Shown: positions 17,634 through 24,662 of the stretch, one piece after another | How the letters are laid out: each line of letters opens with the position of its first letter | Position numbering within the stretch: position 1 is the stretch's first letter | Assembly (NCBI GenBank): GCA_963734365.1 | Contig: CAVTGV010000004.1 | Location: 496,001-560,000 of the forward strand | Direction of reading: 5' to 3' | DNA: 64,000 nt | Origin: JACVRW01 sp963734365 | GTDB lineage: Bacteria > Actinomycetota > Thermoleophilia > Solirubrobacterales > Thermoleophilaceae | The notes under the pieces: generated by a model | The model's database searches: none | What the model was told of the DNA's origin: nothing | Seen by the model: the letters and a program-made list of their open reading frames with translations, nothing else | Made by a program: the position numbers and the translations under genes

Positions 17634-20309
17634 CTATCCCGGCTGCACGCTGACCGCGCTCACCTTGTACTCCGGGCAGTCGGTCACCTCGTCGGTGGCG
17701 TCGGAGGTGAGCGCGTTCGCCAGCGCCTCCGGGAAGTGGAAGGACATGAACAACTCCCCCGGCGAGACCCGCTCGGTCGCTTCGATGGCCACGGTTACAC
17801 GTCCACGGCGGCTGGCCAGCTGCACCCGGTCGCCACTGGTGAGGCCGAGCGTGGCCGCGTCGTCCGGGTGCATCTCCAAGCGCTCCTCGGAAAGAAGCTC
17901 GAGGTTGGCCGTCCGCCGCGTCATCGTCCCCGCGTTGTAGTGCTCCAGGCGCCGGCCGGTCACGAGCACGAACGGGAACTGGGCGTCGGGCGCCTCGCCA
18001 GGGGGCAGATATGGCCGCGCCGCCAGACGCGCTCTTCCGGACGGCGTCTCGAAGCGCTCCAGGTACAGCCGGGCCTGGCCGGGGTCCTCAGAGGATGAGC
18101 AGGGCCAGTGCAGGGCGCCCTCACGGTCGAGGCGCTCGTGCGAGATGCCCGCGAACAGGGGTGCAAGCGACGCCAACTCGTCCATCGCAGCAGCCGGGGT
18201 CGCACAGCCGAGGTCGGCGCCGAGCGACTCCGCGACGGCCCGCAGGATGTCGAAGTCAGTGCGCGCGCCGCCGGGCGGCGGGAGCGCAGGCCGCACCCGC
18301 TGGAAGCGGCGATCGAAGTTGACGAACGTCCCGTCCTTCTCCAGCCATGCCGCGGCCGGGAGGACTACGTCGGCCCGCTCGGCGGTGCGCGACAGGAAGA
18401 TCTCCTGGGAGACGACGAGGTCGCAGGCTTCGAGCACGGCCTCGACCTTCGCCGTGTCCGGGTCGGTCTGTGCGATGTCTTCTCCCATGATCCAGAGGGC
18501 CTTCAGCTCGCCGCGCAAGGCGGCGTCGAACATCTCCGGGATGCGCAGGCCGCGCTCACGATCGAGCGTCACGCCCCAGCGCTCCTCGAAGCGGCGCGCC
18601 GCCTCGTCGTCACCCACCTGCTGGTAGCCGGGGAGCAGGTCCGGCAGCGCGCCCACGTCGGAGGCGCCCTGGACGTTGTTCTGCCCGCGCAGGGGGTTCA
18701 CGCCGCAGCCCTTCGCGGTGCCGACGCTGCCGGTCAGCAGCCCCAGGTTGGTCAGGGTGCGCACGCCGTCGGTTCCATGTGCGTGCTCGGTGATGCCAAG
18801 GCCGTAGACGATGGCCTGGCTCGCCGCGGTGCCGTAGAGCCGCGCGGCGCGGCGGAGCGCGTCGGCCGGGACACCCGAGAGGTCCTCCACGCGCGCGGGC
18901 GTGTACTCGCGCAGCAACTCGCGCAGCTCCTCGAATCCCTCCGTGCGCTCGGCGACGAACGCTTGATCGACCAGCCCCTCCTCGATGAGCACGTGCGCCA
19001 GGCCGTTGAAGACCGCCACGTTCGAGCCGGGATGCCCGCGCAAATGCACGTCGGCATACTCGGCCAGCTCGATCCGGCGCGGATCCACCACCACGAGCCC
19101 GGCCCCACGCAGCACCGCCTGCTTGATGCGCACCCCGACGACGGGATGCGCCTCGGTGGGGTTCGAGCCGGCCAGGAGGAAGCAGTCGGCCCTATCGAGG
19201 TCGTCGAAGCTGTTCGAGCCGCCGGAGAGCCCGAGGCTGGCGACTAGCCCGGCCGCGGACGGCGCGTGGCAAAGGCGGGAGCAGTTGTCGACGTTGTGGG
19301 AGCCCACCACAGCCCGCATGAGCTTCTGAAGCAGGTAGTTCTCCTCGTTGGTCGCCCGCGCCGAGGAGATGGCAGCGATCGAGCGCGGACCGTGCTCGGC
19401 GAGGACGCTCCCCAGGCGCTCCGCGATCATGGCCAGCGCCTCGTCCCAGCTCGCCTTCACCAGTTCTCCCTCGCGTCGAACGAGCGGAGATGTGAGCCGG
19501 TCGCCGGAGCGAACGAAGCCGTGCGCGAAGCGACCCTTGACACAGGCGTGGCCACGGTTGACCGGGGCGTCGAGAACAGGCGTCACCGCTGCTACCTCGT
19601 CACCGCGGGCGTGTACCTCCAGCGAGCATCCGACCCCGCAGTAGCCGCAGGTCGTCTGGACGCTGCGCTCAATAGGCCGCAGGTCGAGCAGGCCGGGCTC
19701 GGAGAGGGCGCCGGTGGGGCAGGAATCGACGCACCCGCCGCAGGACACGCAGTCCGAGTCGATCCACTGCACGTTCGTGCCGGCCGCCGCCACTGTTGGA
19801 AAGCCCCGCCCGGCCAGCTCGAGCGCGAATGTGCCCTGCACCTCGTCGCACATGCGCACGCAGCGCCCACACGCGATGCAGAGGTCCGGGTCGAACTTGA
19901 CGTATGGATGCGAGTGGTCGGCCGGGCGCTCCAAGCGGGCGCCGTCGAAGCGGCTTGTCTCCAGGCCGTAGGCGCGGCACGCACGCACCAGCTCGCTGCG
20001 TTCCTCGGGCATGTCCAGGGCTCGCTCGGGCAGCTCCGAGAGGAACAGCTCGAGAGTCGTGCGAACCGCAGAGCGGGCGACCGGGTCATCGCTGCGCACG
20101 TCCATGCCGTCCGCGGCCGCGGTGGTGCAGGCGGCGACGGGATGCTCGCGGCCCGCGACGCCGACCATGCACGTACGGCACGAGCCGGCCGGGGACAGGC
20201 GCGCGTCCGAGCACAGGGCGTGCACGTCGGCGCTGGCGGCGCGCAATGCGTCCAGCACCGTGGCGCCGGCCGGCAGGTCGACCGCCACACCGTCGACCTG
20301 GACCCTCAT
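17634..20309 (-). CDS. Formate dehydrogenase alpha subunit, NAD-linked, Cys type
   Basis: An 891-residue molybdopterin oxidoreductase interconverting formate and CO2. The N-terminal 2Fe-2S domain (residues 1-80) has CSDARLSPAGSCRTC. Next come 4Fe-4S clusters (CIACGRCVRMC and CVSCGGCVDSC), then the CGYCGVGC cluster and the bis-MGD domain. The Mo ligand lies in NCSRLCHAPSAAGL, where family members have Sec or Cys; here the codon is TGC, so it is Cys. No Tat signal, hence cytoplasmic. Its ATG overlaps the stop of the NuoE-NuoF fusion gene by 4 nt (ATGA), so electrons should pass to NAD as in FdsABG-type enzymes. Such enzymes can run as CO2 reductases when NADH is high. Confidence 0.95.
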   Translation of the reverse strand: MRVQVDGVAVDLPAGATVLDALRAASADVHALCSDARLSPAGSCRTCMVGVAGREHPVAACTTAAADGMDVRSDDPVARSAVRTTLELFLSELPERALDMPEERSELVRACRAYGLETSRFDGARLERPADHSHPYVKFDPDLCIACGRCVRMCDEVQGTFALELAGRGFPTVAAAGTNVQWIDSDCVSCGGCVDSCPTGALSEPGLLDLRPIERSVQTTCGYCGVGCSLEVHARGDEVAAVTPVLDAPVNRGHACVKGRFAHGFVRSGDRLTSPLVRREGELVKASWDEALAMIAERLGSVLAEHGPRSIAAISSARATNEENYLLQKLMRAVVGSHNVDNCSRLCHAPSAAGLVASLGLSGGSNSFDDLDRADCFLLAGSNPTEAHPVVGVRIKQAVLRGAGLVVVDPRRIELAEYADVHLRGHPGSNVAVFNGLAHVLIEEGLVDQAFVAERTEGFEELRELLREYTPARVEDLSGVPADALRRAARLYGTAASQAIVYGLGITEHAHGTDGVRTLTNLGLLTGSVGTAKGCGVNPLRGQNNVQGASDVGALPDLLPGYQQVGDDEAARRFEERWGVTLDRERGLRIPEMFDAALRGELKALWIMGEDIAQTDPDTAKVEAVLEACDLVVSQEIFLSRTAERADVVLPAAAWLEKDGTFVNFDRRFQRVRPALPPPGGARTDFDILRAVAESLGADLGCATPAAAMDELASLAPLFAGISHERLDREGALHWPCSSSEDPGQARLYLERFETPSGRARLAARPYLPPGEAPDAQFPFVLVTGRRLEHYNAGTMTRRTANLELLSEERLEMHPDDAATLGLTSGDRVQLASRRGRVTVAIEATERVSPGELFMSFHFPEALANALTSDATDEVTDCPEYKVSAVSVQPG

Positions 20310-21940
20310 GCCGACCGGTTCAGCTCGGGAAAGATGCGCAGCAGGCCGCGAACCGGTTGAGGGACGCTCTGGCCGAAGGCACACAGGCTCGCCGTGGCCA
20401 TCGTGTCCAGCAGGTCGTCGTGCGCCTCCAGGTCTGCCGCGGTGGCGTCGCCAACCGCGATGCGCCCCGCCAGCTCCAGACCGCGCTTACTGCCCACGCG
20501 GCAGGGAGCGCACGTTCCGCAGCTCTCGTCAGCCGCGAAGCGCCAGACGTGGTGGAGGAGCTGGGTGGGCGAGGTGCGGTCGTCGAACCCGATCAGGCTG
20601 CCGTGGCCCAGCTCGACGCCCGCTTCACGCAGAGGACCGAAGGCGAAGGGCACGTTCAGTTCGTCCGAACCGAGGAAGCCACCGAGCGGCCCGCCGACCT
20701 GCAGCGCGACGAGTGCCCGGCCCTCCTTCAGGCCGCCGCCCAGCTCCTCGAAGATCGTGCGCACGCTCGTGCCGAGCTCGACCTCGTAGGCGCCGGGGCG
20801 CTCGAAGCGCTCGTTGAGGCAGACGACCTTGGTGCCGCGACTGTCGCCCAGGCCGAGTGCGGCGTAGGCGTCTCCGCCGTTCGCCACGATCCATGGAATG
20901 GAGGCCAGCGTCTCGACGTTGTTGACCACCGTTGGGCGGCCGTACAGACCCCTGACCGCCGGGTACGGAGGGCGCGGTGCCGCCCCGCCACGCAGGCCTT
21001 CCATCGAGTGAATCAGCGCCGTTTCCTCGCCGGCGACATACGAGCCCGCACCCTCGAACACCTCGACATCGAAGCCGTCCGAGAGATGACCTGCCCGCCG
21101 CGCCTCCTCGATGGCCAGCCGCATCGCGTCGCGGGCGTGCGGATATTCGGAACGAACGTACACATACCCGTGGGTCGCCCCGGCAGCCAGCGCGGCCAGC
21201 GCCATCCCCTCCAGGATGCCGTGCGGATCCTCCTCCATCAGCAGCCGGTCCACGTACGATCCCGGGTCGCCCTCGTCGCCGTTCGCGATCAGGTAGCGCG
21301 GGCCGTCGGATGGGCTCTCTGCAGCCGTGGTCCACTTCACCGCCGCGGGGAAGCCGGCGCCGCCCCGGCCTCGCAGTCCCGAGCGTTTGACCTCGTCGAG
21401 GACGCGCGCCCGGCCACCGGCCCCGCGCAGCGGCTCGTAGGTGCTCCAGGGGTCGGGGCCCGTCCCGGCCAGGCGTGCGAACACGATCGGCTCGTCCGTC
21501 GCCACCTGCCAGGGGATGGCGGGATCACGCCGGTCGGCGCTTCCCGCCAGCTGCCTGGCAAGGCCGGCGCCGGTACAGACCTCCTCGCCGCGGAGTGCGG
21601 CCGGGCCGGCGTAGCAGTAGCCGAGGCAGTAAACGGGCTCGATCCGCTCGTCCAGGGCGTCCAGCTCCGACTGCCCGTGACTCGCCGCCAGGCAGGCAGC
21701 GCCCGCGCATGCTCGGATCGGGCGGTCGGACCTGGGCTCGTAGCCCAGGTCGGCGAAGAAAGTCACGGCGCCGCTCACGTGGGCACGCGGCACGCCGAGC
21801 TCGGCCGCTACGGCGTCGACGGCCTCGGGCGTCAGGCCTCCCTGCTCGCCCTGAGCGCGGCGCAGCCGATCGAACAGCTCGGTGCCGGGGCGGTGCAGCC
21901 GCCGCTGGAGGTCGACGCTCGCCTCTCGGTGCTCGGCCAC
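20306..21940 (-). CDS. NuoE-NuoF fusion, diaphorase subunit of formate dehydrogenase
   Basis: A 544-residue fusion. Residues 1-130 are a NuoE/FdsG-like thioredoxin fold with 2Fe-2S ligands in CAGAACLA and CLGYCYAG. Residues 150-530 are NuoF/FdsB-like, with the FMN/NADH site RGRGGAGFPAAVKW, ANGDEGDPGSY, and the 4Fe-4S motif ESCGTCAPCRVGS. It should exchange electrons between NAD(H) and the iron-sulfur chain of the adjacent dehydrogenase subunit. The GTG start is 2 nt after the preceding stop and the end overlaps fdhA. No other Nuo genes are nearby, so it is not respiratory complex I. Confidence 0.94.
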   Translation of the reverse strand: MAEHREASVDLQRRLHRPGTELFDRLRRAQGEQGGLTPEAVDAVAAELGVPRAHVSGAVTFFADLGYEPRSDRPIRACAGAACLAASHGQSELDALDERIEPVYCLGYCYAGPAALRGEEVCTGAGLARQLAGSADRRDPAIPWQVATDEPIVFARLAGTGPDPWSTYEPLRGAGGRARVLDEVKRSGLRGRGGAGFPAAVKWTTAAESPSDGPRYLIANGDEGDPGSYVDRLLMEEDPHGILEGMALAALAAGATHGYVYVRSEYPHARDAMRLAIEEARRAGHLSDGFDVEVFEGAGSYVAGEETALIHSMEGLRGGAAPRPPYPAVRGLYGRPTVVNNVETLASIPWIVANGGDAYAALGLGDSRGTKVVCLNERFERPGAYEVELGTSVRTIFEELGGGLKEGRALVALQVGGPLGGFLGSDELNVPFAFGPLREAGVELGHGSLIGFDDRTSPTQLLHHVWRFAADESCGTCAPCRVGSKRGLELAGRIAVGDATAADLEAHDDLLDTMATASLCAFGQSVPQPVRGLLRIFPELNRSA

Positions 21941-21942
21941 CG

Positions 21943-22294
21943 TCAGATGGTCTCAGGGTGCATCGTGATTGCGCCGGATGGGCATTCCTGGGCGCAGATT
22001 CCGCAGCCCTTGCAGTAGTCGAGGTCGAACTCGTACTGATAGGCCCCGCCGGGATCCAGCTTGACCACCGCGTTGTCGGGACAGACGCTGTAGCAGTTGT
22101 CGCAGGCGAAGCAGCTGCCGCATGACATGCACCGCCGCGCCTCGAAGAGCGCATTCGACTCGTCCAGCCCGATCGCGGAGAGGCCCTCGACGAATGTGGG
22201 TCTGGGGCGAGATCGGATAGGCGCAGATCACCTCGGGCCTGCACATGGCGACGGCCTCGGCCACCGCCCGGGAGCCCTCAGTTTGTCGAAGCAC
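21943..22294 (-). pseudogene. PorA N-terminus joined to a ferredoxin tail (deletion remnant)
   Basis: The GTG at 22294 starts a protein beginning like the alpha subunit of 2-oxoacid:acceptor oxidoreductase (TEGSRAVAEAVAMCRP, then CAYPISPQTH). One extra T near 22191-22195 shifts the frame. After correction it continues HIVEGLSAIGLDESNALFEA and then a two-cluster ferredoxin: CMSCGSCFACDNC and CKGCGICAQEC. The last part resembles the C-terminus of the GltD-like/ferredoxin proteins that accompany Por genes. The PorA body and all of PorB are missing. An in-frame ferredoxin of 61 residues (ATG at 22128) could still be made. The junction falls at VEGL, suggesting recombination between two Por-cluster genes. 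Confidence 0.7.
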
Positions 22295-22868
22295 CGGACA
22301 GCTCCCTCCGCTCCTGCGTCACGTAGTCGAACGCCGCATGCGCGCCGGCGCTGTTGCGGTCGGCAGTCGTTCCAGCGAACCGGTCGCGGATCGCCCCCTC
22401 AACCGAGTCGATCGACACGACGCCGGTCAGCGCGGCGAAACCCCCAAGCAAAACGGCGTTCGGCAGCGGGCGACCGAGGTGATCTCGGGCCAGCTCGGTG
22501 GCAGGGACGGTCAACATGCGCTCCTCATGGAACCCGCGTACGAACTCGCCGAGTCCCAAGTCGTGGAAGCTACGTGACGTGTTGATGAGCATGTAGCCCT
22601 CATGCTCCAGGCCGGCGAACAGATCCACCTGATGGAGCAGCGTGGGGTCCTGGACGATCAGAGCGTCGGGGGCCGCGATCGGCTCACGGACTCGGATCGG
22701 CTTGTCATCGATACGGCAGAAGGAAACCACGGGTGCCCCCATGCGCTCAGAGCCGAAGCTCGGAAACGCCTGCGAGTGTCGGCCCTCTGCGAACGCCGCA
22801 ACCGAAAGCAGCTCGGCAGCAGTCACGACACCCTGCCCGCCGCGCCCGTGGATTCGGACTTGAAACAC
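22278..22868 (-). CDS. porG: 2-oxoacid:acceptor oxidoreductase gamma subunit
   Basis: A 196-residue PorG/VorC-type subunit with the family opening VRIHGRGGQGVVTAAELLSVAAF and the later SFGSERMGAPVVSFCRI. It binds the alpha-beta heterodimer of pyruvate- or 2-ketoacid:ferredoxin oxidoreductase. The GTG start is 3 nt after the CBS stop codon and the end overlaps the PorA/ferredoxin remnant by 17 nt, so all are one operon. With PorA truncated and PorB absent from the window, this gene is either an orphan or part of an enzyme completed elsewhere. Confidence 0.9.
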   Translation of the reverse strand: MFQVRIHGRGGQGVVTAAELLSVAAFAEGRHSQAFPSFGSERMGAPVVSFCRIDDKPIRVREPIAAPDALIVQDPTLLHQVDLFAGLEHEGYMLINTSRSFHDLGLGEFVRGFHEERMLTVPATELARDHLGRPLPNAVLLGGFAALTGVVSIDSVEGAIRDRFAGTTADRNSAGAHAAFDYVTQERRELSGASTN

Positions 22869-22871
22869 GAC

Positions 22872-23324
22872 TCAGGAATTGGCGCCCCAGGCGAGCACGC
22901 CCGCCAGGTCGAGCGTCGATAGGACCCCGACGGGGTGCCCGCTGTGGGGCTGGACGACGACCAGGTGCGTGACCCGATGCTTGGCCATCAGCTCAGCGGC
23001 GCGACCAAGGTCCTCATCGGCATGGATGGTCACGAGCCCGCTCCGCCCGATGTCACCCGCCGCGACCTTGTCGAAGTCTCTGCCGGCGGCCGTGGCGAGG
23101 TCGAGATCCGAAACGATGCCCCAGGGACGGTCGCCGTCGATCTCGGAGACCACGATCGCATGGATGCGGTAGGTCGCCATCACGCGCGCGACCTCGCGGA
23201 GCGGGGTGTCCGGCGCGACACTGACCACGCCGACGCGCATCGCGTCCAGAACCGTGGCGCTGTCGAACTCCGGCGAGTGAAATGTGTGCCGGAGCGTGTC
23301 GGAGATGTTTCCGCTGGGGCTCAT
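22872..23324 (-). CDS. Two-CBS-domain protein heading the formate dehydrogenase operon
   Basis: A 150-residue CBS pair (about 25-80 and 90-148). I chose the ATG at 23324 (MSPSGNISDTLRHTFHSPEF), which puts the operator candidate 55 nt upstream. It carries the same pre-domain V-x-DAMR-x-GVV motif and the same ending (LAGVLAWG) as its two paralogues in the window. It is followed after 3 nt by porG, then the ferredoxin remnant, diaphorase and formate dehydrogenase. A ligand-sensing partner for these enzymes is possible but not shown. Confidence 0.9.
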   Translation of the reverse strand: MSPSGNISDTLRHTFHSPEFDSATVLDAMRVGVVSVAPDTPLREVARVMATYRIHAIVVSEIDGDRPWGIVSDLDLATAAGRDFDKVAAGDIGRSGLVTIHADEDLGRAAELMAKHRVTHLVVVQPHSGHPVGVLSTLDLAGVLAWGANS

Positions 23325-23378
23325 GAGAAGACCGTACGCCCCGAAGGGTCCTCCGGCATCGGGAGCCGTCGCCGATCT

Positions 23379-23397
23379 GTCTCGGTAGTTGCTACGG
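23379..23397 (-). promoter_or_regulatory. Operator candidate 5 (CBS-por-fdh operon)
   Basis: Minus strand reads CCGTAGCAACTACCGAGAC: the AACTAC core is kept, the arms are weak. It is 55 nt upstream of the CBS start, and overlaps the last codons of the small membrane-protein gene. Confidence 0.45.
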
Positions 23398-23520
23398 ATG
23401 CGCCCGTTGTCGCGAGCGGCCGGACCTGTACCGCGCCACGCCCAGGCCGATCGCGGCGCACAGCACCACGTTTGCACCGAGGCGGGCTGCCATGCGCGCG
23501 ACCTCCCACTGATTCGTCAT
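23392..23520 (-). CDS. 42-residue single-helix membrane protein
   Basis: Starts MTNQWEVARMAARLG after a strong ribosome binding site (AGGAGG, 6 nt from the ATG). It has one hydrophobic helix (residues 10-28), then a basic tail ending RSRQRAHP. Operator candidate 6 lies 82 nt upstream, the same spacing seen for the DUF2267 gene and for 37656. It lies directly upstream of the CBS-por-fdh operon on the same strand and could be its first gene. Function unknown. The strong ribosome binding site and regulatory context make it more credible than its size alone. Confidence 0.55.
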   Translation of the reverse strand: MTNQWEVARMAARLGANVVLCAAIGLGVARYRSGRSRQRAHP

Positions 23521-23601
23521 GCTCGCCTCCTGTGTCATCGCACTTCCCCGGGCCTGCGGTGCCCGGTAAGCAACCCAAACGGAATTCCCCGCCCTCCACA
23601 T

Positions 23602-23620
23602 CGGCCCGAACTACGGATCA
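23602..23620 (+). promoter_or_regulatory. Operator candidate 6 (flippase-like gene / small membrane gene)
   Basis: CGGCCCGAACTACGGATCA contains the full ACTACGGAT core, with a weak left arm. It is 82 nt from the small minus-strand gene and 56 nt from the GTG at 23676 of the plus-strand gene. Confidence 0.55.
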
Positions 23621-23675
23621 CGGTCCACCTACAGGCATTGCAAGCCGCCGGCGCCTGGCCCTGTGGGCGGTCGTC

Positions 23676-24662
23676 GTGCTCGCCCTGGTAGCAGGGCTCT
23701 ACGTCGGGCTACCGCGTCTCGCAGGGCTCGACGAGACATGGGGTCGGCTCTCCCGGGGCGATCCCTGGTGGCTGGCCGCCGCCGCGCTCCTGGAGGCGGG
23801 CTCGTACGCCGGCTACGTGGTCTTGTTCCGGGGCATCTTCGTCGGCCCCGGCTCGCCGCTCGGTTGGCGCGCGAGCTACCAGATCACGATGGCGGGGGTG
23901 GCCGCCACACGTATCTTCGCCGCGGCGGGCGCGGGCGGCATCGCGTTGACGGCCTGGGCGCTGTCCCGCTCGGGAATGGGGCGGCGCGACCTCGTCCGCG
24001 GCCTGACCACGTTCTACGTCGCGCTCTACTCGGTCTACATGGTGGCGCTGGTGGTCTGTGGCGTCGGATTGCGGAGTGGCCTGCTCGCAGGCCCCGCTCC
24101 GTTCGGGATGACCGTCGTGCCGGCAGTATTCGGGGGCCTGGTCATTGCGGGCGGGCTCGTCACTGCGCTGCTGCCCCGCGACCTCGACGACCGCGTCCGG
24201 CAACACCTTGACAGGCACACGCGGCTCGCCCGCTGGGCCGGCGCGCTCGCCGCCGCGGCGGCGGCGGTTGCCGAGGGGGTCCGAGGAGCCATCGGGTTGC
24301 TCCGCTCCCGGAACCCGGCGTTACTCGGCGCCGTGGCGTGGTGGGGCTTCGACATCGCGGTCCTCTGGGCGTGCTTCCACGCGTTCGGCGACCCGCCGCC
24401 TATCGCGGTCGTGGTGATGGCCTACTTCGTCGGGATGCTGGGCAACCTCCTGCCCTTGCCCGGTGGCGTGGGCGGGGTGGAGGGGGGCATGATTGCGGCC
24501 TTTGTCGCCTTCGACGTGACCGGCGGACTGGCGGTCGTCGCAGTGCTCACCTATCGCGCCTTCTCGTTCTGGCTGCCCACCATCCCCGGCCTGCTCGCGT
24601 ACCTCGGGCTCCGGCACACCGTTAAGGACTGGCAGAGCCCTCCGACTCTCGCAGGCCCATGA
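23676..24662 (+). CDS. Flippase-like integral membrane protein (YbhN/AglD family)
   Basis: About 328 residues with some eight membrane helices and a fold resembling the lysylphosphatidylglycerol synthase membrane domain. Clues are GLDETWGRLSRGDPWWLAAAALLE at the N-terminus, RIFAAAGAGGIALTAWALSRSG in the middle, and NLLPLPGGVGGVEGGMIAAFVAFD near the C-terminus. Proteins of this family are proposed lipid or polyprenyl-glycan flippases. The start is uncertain. The first helix seems to begin before the GTG at 23676, and an ATT at 23637 would include it. No standard start exists between. The GTG fits the operator spacing. The 3' end overlaps the convergent ATPase gene by 41 nt. Confidence 0.78.
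   Translation: MLALVAGLYVGLPRLAGLDETWGRLSRGDPWWLAAAALLEAGSYAGYVVLFRGIFVGPGSPLGWRASYQITMAGVAATRIFAAAGAGGIALTAWALSRSGMGRRDLVRGLTTFYVALYSVYMVALVVCGVGLRSGLLAGPAPFGMTVVPAVFGGLVIAGGLVTALLPRDLDDRVRQHLDRHTRLARWAGALAAAAAAVAEGVRGAIGLLRSRNPALLGAVAWWGFDIAVLWACFHAFGDPPPIAVVVMAYFVGMLGNLLPLPGGVGGVEGGMIAAFVAFDVTGGLAVVAVLTYRAFSFWLPTIPGLLAYLGLRHTVKDWQSPPTLAGP

Noticed and set aside
17634..20309. Selenocysteine formate dehydrogenase
   Set aside because: The Mo-ligand codon in RLCHAPS is TGC (Cys), and there is no in-frame TGA.
20306..21940. Respiratory complex I NuoEF
   Set aside because: NuoE and NuoF are fused, no other Nuo gene is present, and the gene overlaps formate dehydrogenase by 4 nt.
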